Source of the DNA: Rhodothermia bacterium
Lineage (GTDB): Bacteria; Bacteroidota; Rhodothermia; Rhodothermales; UBA2364
Assembly: GCA_017303715.1 (NCBI GenBank)
Contig: JAFLBZ010000008.1
Location: forward strand, 1 to 64,000
Direction: 5' to 3'
Length of the DNA stretch: 64,000 bases
The notes under the pieces are model-generated. The model made no database searches, was not told where the DNA came from, and saw only the letters and a list, made by a program, of their open reading frames with translations. The translations under genes were made by a program, and so were the position numbers. This document shows positions 53,511-61,680 of the stretch, piece after piece (position 1 is the first letter of the stretch; each line of letters opens with the position of its first letter).

Positions 53511-55313
53511 TCACTTTACGGAGATCACAACACTACGGTTGGCTTGGTCGACATCTTGACCGGGATAAAACGGTTTTACTGGACGCGAGGAGCCATATCC
53601 GACGATCGCAAGGTATGCAGCAGGGATATGATAATCCTCTACAAATACCTTTTTTACAGATTCCGCACGTTGGATGCTAAGGGTTTGATTGGCAGGGGTT
53701 TGGGGACCATCTGTTCGGCCTTCAAGCACGATGGTTGGGTACGGTAGTTGGTTCTGGGCCGCAACATCAAATATTTCCTTAATCTTGGCCGCCATTACGC
53801 CGATCATATAGGGATTTAAGAAGGATTTCCCTCGGTCAAAAAAAACGCGCCCTTGTGTTAATTCTGGAATGAGGTTCTTGTTCAAATAATCTTCGGGCGA
53901 TAAGATAAACTGTGTATCTATACCATTGACCCCATCAAAAGCTGGGATAATGGTTTTAGCTTTTTCGATCCATTCATTATTGGCAACCCCCACAGGCTGC
54001 AACACCAAGTCGTGTGTCAGACGAAGTTCAAGACGTTTTGGGGGGATTAATCTTTTTTCCAATCTCCGGATGAGAATGGGCTTCTCCAGCGAGGTAAAGG
54101 GCGTCCAGTCAACATCTATTCGATTTGAATTTAAGCCAATACCATTCATATTTTGATGTACAACATCCTCGGCGAGTGGGTCTTTAATGCCTCTTAGCCA
54201 GTAACGTCCGAAGCCGGAGGCTGTGAACCAGTCTTTTTCAGCTTCCGTAATCATGTATCCCGGTGTTTCGCGCATGGTTTGCACAAAACGGTTCCAGCGG
54301 ATTGTATCGCGGGCAACAACGTACAAGAGTGTGCCTATCACCAAAAGTACGCCGCCCCACTTCAAGACCAGTACCATTTTGGCAGGGCTGACGGTTTGCC
54401 GAGAAGGGACATAGGAGGCATCCAAACAGTTTTCTAAATAGGGTTTGGATGGTTCAAAAATATCGGTATCACCACTGAAGGCTCGAAAGGCCAACTGTTG
54501 TTCAAAATGGATATTTTCGAGGGCTTCAAGCAAGAGTGTGCTAAGGCTTTCTGGCGGGTTTCCTCTAACAACTGCTGCGATATATGCTTGAGGCCCTTCT
54601 GCTGTCACAATTGAAAATCCTTCATATTTTAAGACATCCAGCGCCTCTTTCCGACCAAGAGAGTCTTTAGCAAAATCACGCAGGGCGGTAAGCATTGAGG
54701 AAAAAAGATCTGCCTCAAAATTCGGCACATTGGGAGCATGTAGTTCCTGTAATAAAAGACCGCTTTCTTTGTGAATTAAAACAATGTGTTCTACACGATA
54801 CAGCAGGGTGTGCGCCAGAAGAACATCGTCAAAATTACGACCCGTGCGGATAGCCTCCCATCGCCACTTAAGCCCTTTAAGCGAAAACAAACTACGGTAT
54901 TGTTCGTGTTCTGGTTGGTTGGTTTCGCCAAAGGCACGCAAAGCTTGAGCGATAGACTTCCGTATGGCTGGCCCCATAGAAGGGAACAAGATGTCCGCTA
55001 TCCGAAATCGGTTTTGGGTGATGGATTCTCGGATGGCGTCTTCGACAACAGGGGTTAGGCTTCTAACCAATTTATCGTCTGCCTGAGACCGTTTAACAAT
55101 ACTATCAGGCAGGAGATCCCCCACTTGGTCGGACGTAATGCCTCGGTGTTCAAACTCCGTGACCCGCTCCTCTAATTTTCGGATGTCAGCCCGTTCTTTG
55201 CCCATTAATAGCCACCGCAAAGACTCCAACTCACCTTTTTCAGTTGTGGTTTGTTGCGTTGTCCGGTTTTTAGTGGATTCTGGGGGTGCTTTTTTCTGGA
55301 AAAAGAAGGCCAT
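53511..55313 (-). CDS. OmpA-family protein with large cytosolic N-terminal domain
   Basis: A 600-residue protein. Residues 28-51 carry the motif E-L-x-x-L-R-x-L-L-x-G ... K-L-E-E-R. Then follows a ~250-residue soluble region (P-V-V-E-D-A-I-R-E-S, F-P-S-M-G-P-A-I-R-K-S-I, L-L-Y-R-V-E-H-I-V-L-I-H). One membrane helix lies near residues 315-335, then a periplasmic region and a C-terminal OmpA/MotB peptidoglycan-binding domain (V-L-E-G-R-T-D ... L-S-I-Q-R-A-E-S-V-K). Proteins of this plan occur, as far as I recall, in cyanobacteria and some Proteobacteria, without known role. It follows a coiled-coil gene by 11 bases and ends at 53511. Confidence 0.75.
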   Translation of the reverse strand: MAFFFQKKAPPESTKNRTTQQTTTEKGELESLRWLLMGKERADIRKLEERVTEFEHRGITSDQVGDLLPDSIVKRSQADDKLVRSLTPVVEDAIRESITQNRFRIADILFPSMGPAIRKSIAQALRAFGETNQPEHEQYRSLFSLKGLKWRWEAIRTGRNFDDVLLAHTLLYRVEHIVLIHKESGLLLQELHAPNVPNFEADLFSSMLTALRDFAKDSLGRKEALDVLKYEGFSIVTAEGPQAYIAAVVRGNPPESLSTLLLEALENIHFEQQLAFRAFSGDTDIFEPSKPYLENCLDASYVPSRQTVSPAKMVLVLKWGGVLLVIGTLLYVVARDTIRWNRFVQTMRETPGYMITEAEKDWFTASGFGRYWLRGIKDPLAEDVVHQNMNGIGLNSNRIDVDWTPFTSLEKPILIRRLEKRLIPPKRLELRLTHDLVLQPVGVANNEWIEKAKTIIPAFDGVNGIDTQFILSPEDYLNKNLIPELTQGRVFFDRGKSFLNPYMIGVMAAKIKEIFDVAAQNQLPYPTIVLEGRTDGPQTPANQTLSIQRAESVKKVFVEDYHIPAAYLAIVGYGSSRPVKPFYPGQDVDQANRSVVISVK

Positions 55314-55324
55314 GCGATAAGGGT

Positions 55325-55825
55325 TTATTGCACAAGGGTGTCGGCCATTTGTTGGAGAAGTGCCGAAAGTGTCTTTCGATCTATTTTGTCCGTTTGCAAG
55401 TGTGTGATGTTTTTAGCCAGTGCGGTTACGGCTTCTTGTCGTTGTAGCGCTTCTTTGGCCAATTTATTGTCGTGTAAGGTGAAGGCTTCGTCCATTGTTG
55501 TATGGATGTCATCCGTTACTTTCCGGAAGGAGCGCTCCATCACAGCTTGTGCCTCGTGTCGGGCATTGGTTTCCGCTGTTAGAGCTTGTCGTAATTGGTT
55601 CATTTCCTGTCGAATAGCCGTCTCTAAGCCCTGAAAACGCTCATCCATCAGACGACGTATTTCATGAGCCTCTTTCAGAAAATGCTCCTCTAAGTCTGTA
55701 ATCCGTTGAGAAATTTCATGAGACTGTGCCCCAAAGAGGATGTCTCTAATTTTCCCCAATTCGTCTGAGTGGGATGTTGTCCCATTTCGAGACAAGACAT
55801 CATTGGAGGGTTGATCAGGGTGCAT
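55325..55825 (-). CDS. Coiled-coil protein, partner of the OmpA-type protein
   Basis: A 166-residue protein. Residues 22-49 contain E-L-G-K-I-R-D-I-L-F-G ... D-L-E-E-H, matching the N-terminal motif of the OmpA-type protein encoded just downstream. The rest, from ~40 to 150, is a long coiled coil (heptads such as E-I-R-R-L-M-D-E-R-F and A-V-M-E-R-S-F). There is no signal peptide, so it should be cytosolic. The two genes are 11 bases apart on the same strand. I infer that this protein binds or oligomerises with the cytosolic half of the OmpA-type protein. Confidence 0.7.
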   Translation of the reverse strand: MHPDQPSNDVLSRNGTTSHSDELGKIRDILFGAQSHEISQRITDLEEHFLKEAHEIRRLMDERFQGLETAIRQEMNQLRQALTAETNARHEAQAVMERSFRKVTDDIHTTMDEAFTLHDNKLAKEALQRQEAVTALAKNITHLQTDKIDRKTLSALLQQMADTLVQ

Positions 55826-56135
55826 AGGTGTGTTCTGTTATTTCAGAAAAAGAATCGTCTATTGCCGTAAGTAAGGAATCTTTGAATACTGAATTGGGGG
55901 TGATTGAATATACTCAAATCCTGCAAAAATGCAACATCTGAATATTTATCGTGCTTCTATGATTAAGGGTAATGTTTTGGGCACAGTTTATGTAATAGGT
56001 GTTAGTTTGGGCAAAAGCACAATACACAACGTTTCCCAGAACCATGCAAATCAGCTTTGTCATGGCCTTATTAAAGGCAAGAAAATAAGTATTTCGCTGG
56101 TGAAATATTTTATTAATTGCAGTATTTAATTGATT
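55826..56135. other. Divergent intergenic region
   Basis: About 310 bases between the coiled-coil gene (minus) and the adenylate-forming enzyme gene (plus). A 66-codon plus-strand frame is present but unsupported. The region is AT-rich and should hold promoters in both directions. Confidence 0.5.
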
Positions 56136-57587
56136 ATGTGGAAAACATTCTTTTTGATTTTACGGTTGCTACACATTAGGATAGGACGTAGAAAAAAAAT
56201 GAACGCGCAGCGGATGGGCACGTTTCAACAGAAGAAATTAACTGCCATTGTTCGTTCAATTCACAAACACGTCCCTACCTACCAAAAACTTAATCCGGAA
56301 GTGATGGATGCCCAGCGTGCCTTTCCGGTACAAGTTATGAATGCTTTGGAAGCCAAGTTTGAACAAGGCAATGTACTTGGTCTCTCCTATGACCACGCCC
56401 GTAAAATCTTGCACTTGGATGGAGAAAAACCACGATCTGAAGCCCAATATCGTGATGCAACACTCACGGTCTCGGCTGGAACGGCAGGCCGAAAACATGT
56501 TTGGATCACAGACGAAGCGGAAAGAGCGGATGAGGCGCTGGCCTTATTAGACGTTTTACTCCCTCCTCTACCACGTAAAAAATACCATATTGCGTGCTTT
56601 GTTCAGGGGATATCTGCTCTTCTATTGCCAGTTAACAATCGGCTGGTAGAAACGAGGTCATTCGACTGGCAAGGAATCAATGAACATGTCTTGCACCAAT
56701 TGCGCTCATTTAATCCGAGCATTGTTATCGCAACGCCATCTGTTTTGCGGGCACTCGCCTCCGAGGTGAAGCAGGGGAGGCTAATGCTTTATCCGGATCG
56801 TCTTTTTTCAACCAGTGAAGTCCTTTCGGATATAGATGGAGATTGGATATCTCGTCAGTTTGGTCAGACGGTAGAAAACCTTTATTGGGCGCAAGAAGGA
56901 TTTTTGGGGCAAACTTGTGTTTTTGGAACAATGCACTTAAATGAAGACCGTTTTTTGGTAGAACACAACTATTTAGACGCCGAAAAAAAACGGTTTTTCC
57001 CCGTTATTACCTCGCTTAATCGAAAAACACAGCCGTTATTTCGCTATAAATTGGATGACATTTTAGTGGAAAAGCGCATGACTTGTGGTTGTGGCTCCCG
57101 TCATATGGCCATCGAGCACATCGAAGGGCGGTGGTGTGACGTGCTTTATCTAAGAGCAGAATCAACGGGCGATTGGATTCCTGTCTTTCAAGACACCTTG
57201 CGTAGAACTATTATGAATGGATCACCGGCAATACAGCAATATCAAGTGCGACAAGTTAGCCCCTCTGAAGTTGATATTTACCTAAATGTGCCGACGGAGA
57301 TGTTTGGCTTGATTTCATCGTCTGTAGGTGAAGCGCTCAAACGCTTATTTGGCCAAATGGGTGTGCGTTTGCCCTTAATCAACTTCTTCTTATTAGACAA
57401 ACATGAGGAAAAATCTTTGCGTTTTCGGCCTGTAGTGCAATTGACGCCTATTACCCATTTTGAAGAAGGTTTAGCAACAGCGCTATTACCAGACAAACCC
57501 TCTTTGCCGCCGCTCCAGCAGCCACCCATGCGTGTATTGCGTTTGCACCGCCCCGCATCCAACCACGACGGTATTGCTGGTGTTTAA
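56136..57587 (+). CDS. PaaK/CapK-like adenylate-forming enzyme
   Basis: About 483 residues, starting at the ATG at 56136 (two codons after a TTG). It resembles the phenylacetate-CoA ligase/CapK group of the acyl-adenylating superfamily. Seen are the phosphate-binding loop as T-V-S-A-G-T-A-G-R-K-H (usually T-S-G-T-T-G), then A-T-P-S-V-L-R-A-L, F-S-T-S-E-V-L, the aromatic W-A-Q-E-G-F-L-G block and F-R-Y-K-L-D-D near residue 305 followed by C-G-C-G. It would activate a carboxylic acid with ATP. The substrate is unknown. It converges on the small nfeD-associated gene with five bases between stops. Confidence 0.7.
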   Translation: MWKTFFLILRLLHIRIGRRKKMNAQRMGTFQQKKLTAIVRSIHKHVPTYQKLNPEVMDAQRAFPVQVMNALEAKFEQGNVLGLSYDHARKILHLDGEKPRSEAQYRDATLTVSAGTAGRKHVWITDEAERADEALALLDVLLPPLPRKKYHIACFVQGISALLLPVNNRLVETRSFDWQGINEHVLHQLRSFNPSIVIATPSVLRALASEVKQGRLMLYPDRLFSTSEVLSDIDGDWISRQFGQTVENLYWAQEGFLGQTCVFGTMHLNEDRFLVEHNYLDAEKKRFFPVITSLNRKTQPLFRYKLDDILVEKRMTCGCGSRHMAIEHIEGRWCDVLYLRAESTGDWIPVFQDTLRRTIMNGSPAIQQYQVRQVSPSEVDIYLNVPTEMFGLISSSVGEALKRLFGQMGVRLPLINFFLLDKHEEKSLRFRPVVQLTPITHFEEGLATALLPDKPSLPPLQQPPMRVLRLHRPASNHDGIAGV

Positions 57588-57591
57588 GCGG

Positions 57592-57723
57592 CTAAAAGCC
57601 ATTGTCTCGCGCTCCCCACACCAAACGAATCGCAACCGCTAAGACGGCAAGCGGCAATAGCCATGATGCAACGGCATCTACCAAGCCGTACAAGGAACCC
57701 CAAATCGTGTATATCCAATCCAT
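57592..57723 (-). CDS. 43-residue single-helix membrane peptide downstream of nfeD
   Basis: A short minus-strand gene, ATG at 57723-57721 and TAG at 57594-57592, encodes 43 residues: M-D-W-I-Y-T-I-W-G-S followed by a hydrophobic stretch (A-V-A-S-W-L-L-P-L-A-V-L-A-V-A-I) and a basic, polar end (R-L-V-W-G-A-R-D-N-G-F). It begins four bases after the nfeD stop, so it is probably translated with it. No family is recognised. A membrane helix of about 18 residues is clear. Confidence 0.6.
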   Translation of the reverse strand: MDWIYTIWGSLYGLVDAVASWLLPLAVLAVAIRLVWGARDNGF

Positions 57724-57727
57724 GTGT

Positions 57728-58228
57728 TTATGGGTTAGGTGTTGTTTCGGGCTCTTCGAGGCGAACAAAAAACTTTTGACGATCCATCGCTACAATTCTG
57801 ACTTGGCTTCCAGAAGAAATAAAACCTCCTTCAGTCACCACTTCCATGCGCTCTCCTTCTACTTCAATAATGCCCGTTGGACGAAGGGGCGTAAGTACCG
57901 TTCCTGTTTTGCCCAAAAAATGTCCTCGCTCTCCACTTTCTAACTTGGCCAGTTCTTCACCAGAGAGCAATGTCGTCTGTAGAACAAATTTATCCCAAAC
58001 GCCATTTTTTTGTGCAATGTAAAAAAGGCTAAATCCGGCCGTGAGGGTTAGGCCAAGTGCCGTCACGCCGCCCAAGAGTCCAAAACCCGTAAAGATCAAA
58101 AAAAGACCGAAAACCAGCGACAATAAGCCACCTGCCCCTACGACATTCAAGCCGGGAACGATCCAAATCTCTAACCAAATCAAAAAAAGACCCAGCAAAA
58201 GCAATCCGACAGGCAATAAAATCTCCAT
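57728..58228 (-). CDS. NfeD family membrane protein
   Basis: About 166 residues from M-E-I-L-L-P-V-G; the upstream Met at 58270 adds 14 residues of no similarity. Three hydrophobic helices are followed by a C-terminal OB-fold domain (G-K-T-G-T-V-L-T-P-L-R-P-T-G-I-I-E-V). NfeD proteins normally work with SPFH/flotillin-type membrane proteins, but no such gene is in the window. The next gene on this strand, after four bases, is the 43-residue membrane peptide. Confidence 0.85.
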   Translation of the reverse strand: MEILLPVGLLLLGLFLIWLEIWIVPGLNVVGAGGLLSLVFGLFLIFTGFGLLGGVTALGLTLTAGFSLFYIAQKNGVWDKFVLQTTLLSGEELAKLESGERGHFLGKTGTVLTPLRPTGIIEVEGERMEVVTEGGFISSGSQVRIVAMDRQKFFVRLEEPETTPNP

Positions 58229-58402
58229 GACCGAGGTTGGCTTAAAGGTTAAGGATGAACCGTGCAACAATATTCAAGACCGTACATTGTTGAGAGTGCA
58301 AGAATCTTGTGTATGGTGCGATCGAATCGTAAGGATTCTTGGAGTAAGGTACAAACTTTATCGCCATTAGGTACGGCTTGTCACATTTAAAAGTTACGAT
58401 TT

Positions 58403-59176
58403 TTAGCGCTCTACCACCACAGGTGCTCCTAATGGAACCTTAGCCCACAATTCATCCATATAAATATCGCGCAGGGCAATACAGCCTTGTGTCCAGTTCA
58501 TCCGCCTACCAGACCCTTTTCCATGAATTTCTATCAGGCCACCGAGTGCTGTATTCATGGGCGGAAGCCGGAAGTTGGCGTGTGCATCCAAAATGGCGCG
58601 GTGTTGTGCGGAGGTAATTAGCTTTTGCCGCAACCCGCGTTCGGCATCGGCGGGTGTGGGGTAGCTTAGAATCATAGCTTTGTAGTATTCGCTACGGGGA
58701 TTGAATTGAGCAATGTAAAAAGTTCCTTCTGGAGTTACCCAGTGTTTCTTGTCCGTTAGGGTTCCACGCTGGATCTTTAAGGTGTCTTGGGTGTTGTGCC
58801 CAAAGTCTGCGGGGTAAGATTTAATCAAGGTGCTTCCTGCAAATAAGTTCAACCTCCCTTTTGTTTTTTGGGCTTGTAACCAGATGTTAGAAAGCACCTT
58901 GGTTGGGACATAAGCATAGGTGTCGTTTACCCGACGAATATAATCCCAACCGTTTAGGCGATTCACCACCCAGACGGTTTCCCGAAAAGGTAACCCGCCC
59001 TTAGCGGTGGACGAGTCGCGTTCTGAATACCATTTTGCTTTTTGCGCTACGACATAATACAACTCTTCTACAATCTTAGGCGCGTTGTCAAGAACAATTT
59101 CTTGTGCATAAAGCCTTGGAAATAAAAGGCTAAGAAAGAAAGCCATTTTTGTGAAAACGGAGAAGCGTATAAACAT
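58403..59176 (-). CDS. L,D-transpeptidase (YkuD) with SH3-like domain
   Basis: A 257-residue exported protein. The signal peptide spans about residues 1-25 (an inner Met at 59146 is an alternative start). An SH3b-like domain follows (Y-V-V-A-Q-K-A-K-W-Y-S-E-R ... Y-A-Y-V-P). The catalytic domain has E-I-H-G-K-G-S-G and then T-Q-G-C-I-A-L-R-D holding the nucleophilic Cys; the family usually has S-x-G-C, so the Thr is a small variation. It forms 3-3 cross-links in peptidoglycan or attaches proteins to it. It lies alone between nfeD and the GH18 gene. Confidence 0.88.
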   Translation of the reverse strand: MFIRFSVFTKMAFFLSLLFPRLYAQEIVLDNAPKIVEELYYVVAQKAKWYSERDSSTAKGGLPFRETVWVVNRLNGWDYIRRVNDTYAYVPTKVLSNIWLQAQKTKGRLNLFAGSTLIKSYPADFGHNTQDTLKIQRGTLTDKKHWVTPEGTFYIAQFNPRSEYYKAMILSYPTPADAERGLRQKLITSAQHRAILDAHANFRLPPMNTALGGLIEIHGKGSGRRMNWTQGCIALRDIYMDELWAKVPLGAPVVVER

Positions 59177-59268
59177 AGCGCAGGTTTATGGGTTAGGGAA
59201 ATATTTATCAAACGAAAATAACCTACTTGGCATATATGTTGTTCAGAAAAAAATAAAAATTACGCTCC

Positions 59269-60810
59269 ATGATAAAGTACCGCTATTTCTTGCTGTTTTT
59301 GGGACTGGCAGACCTTTCTTTTGCCCAAACACCCTTTCGAGTTGCTGGGTTTTATTCGCCAGAGGCGCTCTTTGCCCGCCAATATGAGCCAGCAGATATA
59401 CCGGCAGATGAACTCACCCATCTTTTTTATGCGTTTGTGGTTCCGAGAGACCTAAATGGTGATGGATACTATGAAGCAACATGGGCGAATCTGGAGGTGG
59501 TGCAAAGGACTATGTTTAGCCGTTCCCTTGTCCCGCGAGACACCTTGCGGATAGACCGTCGGGGGGTATTGCGGCAATTGGTGTTTTTGAAGCGTAAATA
59601 CCCGCACCTCCGGATTCTATTATCGGTTGGCGGGGCTTGTTCCTACGATGCAATGGCCGGAGAATGTATTGCACTACATGAGCGGTTCGTACAAATCACG
59701 AAAGACGCTGCACATCGGGAGCGGTTTGTGGCGTCGCTTATGCAACTTTTTACGAACCCATTGTCAGATGGCAGTGGGCAAAGATTGTTTGATGGCATAG
59801 ATGTGGACTGGGAGTTCCCCGGAGCAGGTGAAAAAAAGGTGTTCGTTGCATTTATGCGGGAACTCCGGAATAAGTTGGATGAAATGGGTAGCGGACGACG
59901 CGAACGGTATCTCCTGACGTTTGATGGACCGGCGACAACCTATTTCTTGCAACATTATGACGTCCGTGCGCTTGCTGGTATTGTGGATTGGGTGAATGTG
60001 ATGGCCTATTTGTACCATATGCCGCAAGCATGGAATCCGCATACGGGGCATAATGCCCCCTTCGCAGGGAACGCTGAGGATGGTCACGGGAAAGGCTATA
60101 ATATCCAAGAAATGTCGGTGGCGGCATGGCTTAATGCAGGTATGCCGCCGGAAAAAATTGTATTGGGCGTACCCTATTTCGGAGTGGGATATACGGGTGT
60201 AAAGCCGGGAAAAAAAGAGAAATTACCGGGTTTACACCAGCCCTATCACGGCCCCTTGGTTCCGGGTGGCGAGGTTCCCTACGACGATCTTTGGGGCGTA
60301 GCAGAGCCATATCGGAATGCAGTGCTTTACGAGGACGAATTCTCTAAAGCGGCATTCTTGTATAACCGTAGCAAAAAGGTCTGGATAAGCCTCGAAACAC
60401 CAGAATCTTTGTTCTTAAAAACACAATGGGCAAAGTCAAAAGGCTTAGGCGGTATATTTGCATGGGAATTGAGCCAAGAAACAATGGGTGGAAGCGGTCA
60501 GTCGCCGCTTACGCGGACAATTGGATGGGCTGCTCGCAAGGAAGGATATTCGCTCCCGTCCCAAGGTGTTTCCTTCGAGGATTGTCCGGAAAATCGTGCT
60601 GTGCGCTGTGCAGTGAACCTGTTTTTGCATCAACCAACTTGGGTGCAAGTATCACACAAAACTGAAAAAGGCGTAGCAATACTACAAGTCCTTAAAAGGC
60701 TTCCTCCCGGAGCATATCGTTATTCATGGGAGCACAGTCTTGCTGTCCCCAAATCCTCAATCATAGAGGTCATGCTTGAAGCACAAAAACAAGAATTTGT
60801 GGTAAACTAA
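59269..60810 (+). CDS. Secreted glycoside hydrolase family 18 enzyme (chitinase-like)
   Basis: A 513-residue exported enzyme; the signal peptide is M-I-K-Y-R-Y-F-L-L-F-L-G-L-A-D-L-S-F-A-Q. The GH18 active site D-G-I-D-V-D-W-E is intact, with Asp175 and catalytic Glu182. Other family blocks are M-A-Y-L-Y-H-M-P, G-V-P-Y-F-G-V-G-Y and G-G-I-F-A-W-E-L near residue 395. A ~100-residue C-terminal extension after residue 410 has no clear family. The substrate is probably chitin or peptidoglycan-like glycan. The extension may bind carbohydrate. Confidence 0.92.
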   Translation: MIKYRYFLLFLGLADLSFAQTPFRVAGFYSPEALFARQYEPADIPADELTHLFYAFVVPRDLNGDGYYEATWANLEVVQRTMFSRSLVPRDTLRIDRRGVLRQLVFLKRKYPHLRILLSVGGACSYDAMAGECIALHERFVQITKDAAHRERFVASLMQLFTNPLSDGSGQRLFDGIDVDWEFPGAGEKKVFVAFMRELRNKLDEMGSGRRERYLLTFDGPATTYFLQHYDVRALAGIVDWVNVMAYLYHMPQAWNPHTGHNAPFAGNAEDGHGKGYNIQEMSVAAWLNAGMPPEKIVLGVPYFGVGYTGVKPGKKEKLPGLHQPYHGPLVPGGEVPYDDLWGVAEPYRNAVLYEDEFSKAAFLYNRSKKVWISLETPESLFLKTQWAKSKGLGGIFAWELSQETMGGSGQSPLTRTIGWAARKEGYSLPSQGVSFEDCPENRAVRCAVNLFLHQPTWVQVSHKTEKGVAILQVLKRLPPGAYRYSWEHSLAVPKSSIIEVMLEAQKQEFVVN

Positions 60811-60957
60811 ATAAAGATTTTTAGTCCATAATTTCGATTGAAATTTTGTCTGTTTCGCCCTACATTCCGTCGGGATCTTTTTGGTACCACTAAGGTATTT
60901 GGGAGAAAAGTTTCCAAGCTAAAAATTCTATATTTTTTCCGACGATACAATTCACAA

Positions 60958-61623
60958 ATGGACGCAGGTAATACCCCTCATCCCGATCATCCTTCGGTTG
61001 AAATGCCACCACGCACAGGAGGAAATTCCCGCAGCGGTCATGTCTATGACCTCTCTGGAGTCCATATAGACACTTCTGGGATGCCTACCCGTGAACTACA
61101 TGCAGAGAGAGCGCCCCAACAACCAATGGTAAACATCAATATTAACCATCCACAAGGGGAGAATCACGAGGGTTGGCAAAGTTATGTACCGACTCCGCCG
61201 GAACCCCAAAGAGAAGAGGACAGCAAACCCACTTCCGATGCTGGTATCGAGGGGATTCGTATTTTTTTTGGCTACGTGTTGTTGATGTTCGGGACCTTTA
61301 TGACCATTATCCAATCCTTCATCTTTTTGTTGGGCAAAGAATCTGGCTTTGGTTTTGGGAGCCTTTTTGGACTAACTTTATTAACAAGTTCAGCGGTATT
61401 GGCAGCGGTCTGGCTTATGCCACGTCCGAATACAATTGGCCGTAGTATCGTCACCACAACCACACTCACCATTGCCATTGCACTGATGATGCTCATGGCT
61501 GGCTCTGCACTTGTTCAGAATGAAACGCATATTCTAACAGGTGGCGAGTCTTTGGTGTTGTCTATGTATTTGGTTTGTTTTAGCATTTATGGCCTTTCAG
61601 GTTTAAACGTGCTAAGCCGATGA
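60958..61623 (+). CDS. Four-helix membrane protein with disordered N-terminus
   Basis: About 221 residues from M-D-A-G-N-T-P-H; a longer start upstream would add 40 basic residues of no similarity. Residues 1-95 are Pro-, His- and Glu-rich and probably disordered in the cytosol. Four membrane helices follow (near residues 98-118, 125-145, 155-178, 190-212). I do not recognise the family. It ends 57 bases before mrdA on the same strand, so it may be co-transcribed with the elongation genes. Confidence 0.65.
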   Translation: MDAGNTPHPDHPSVEMPPRTGGNSRSGHVYDLSGVHIDTSGMPTRELHAERAPQQPMVNININHPQGENHEGWQSYVPTPPEPQREEDSKPTSDAGIEGIRIFFGYVLLMFGTFMTIIQSFIFLLGKESGFGFGSLFGLTLLTSSAVLAAVWLMPRPNTIGRSIVTTTTLTIAIALMMLMAGSALVQNETHILTGGESLVLSMYLVCFSIYGLSGLNVLSR

Positions 61624-61680
61624 AGTGTTTTTAAGATCGTAGCATCAAGTTTTTTTACCAAATATCACCCTCCCAAAAAG

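Noticed and set aside
53296-53559. An 87-codon plus-strand frame after the Spy-like gene
   Set aside because: It overlaps the end of the OmpA-type gene on the other strand and the terminator hairpin, and has no protein-like pattern.
55929-56129. A 66-codon plus-strand frame before the adenylate-forming enzyme
   Set aside because: No family resemblance and no clear ribosome site; the composition is that of AT-rich intergenic DNA.
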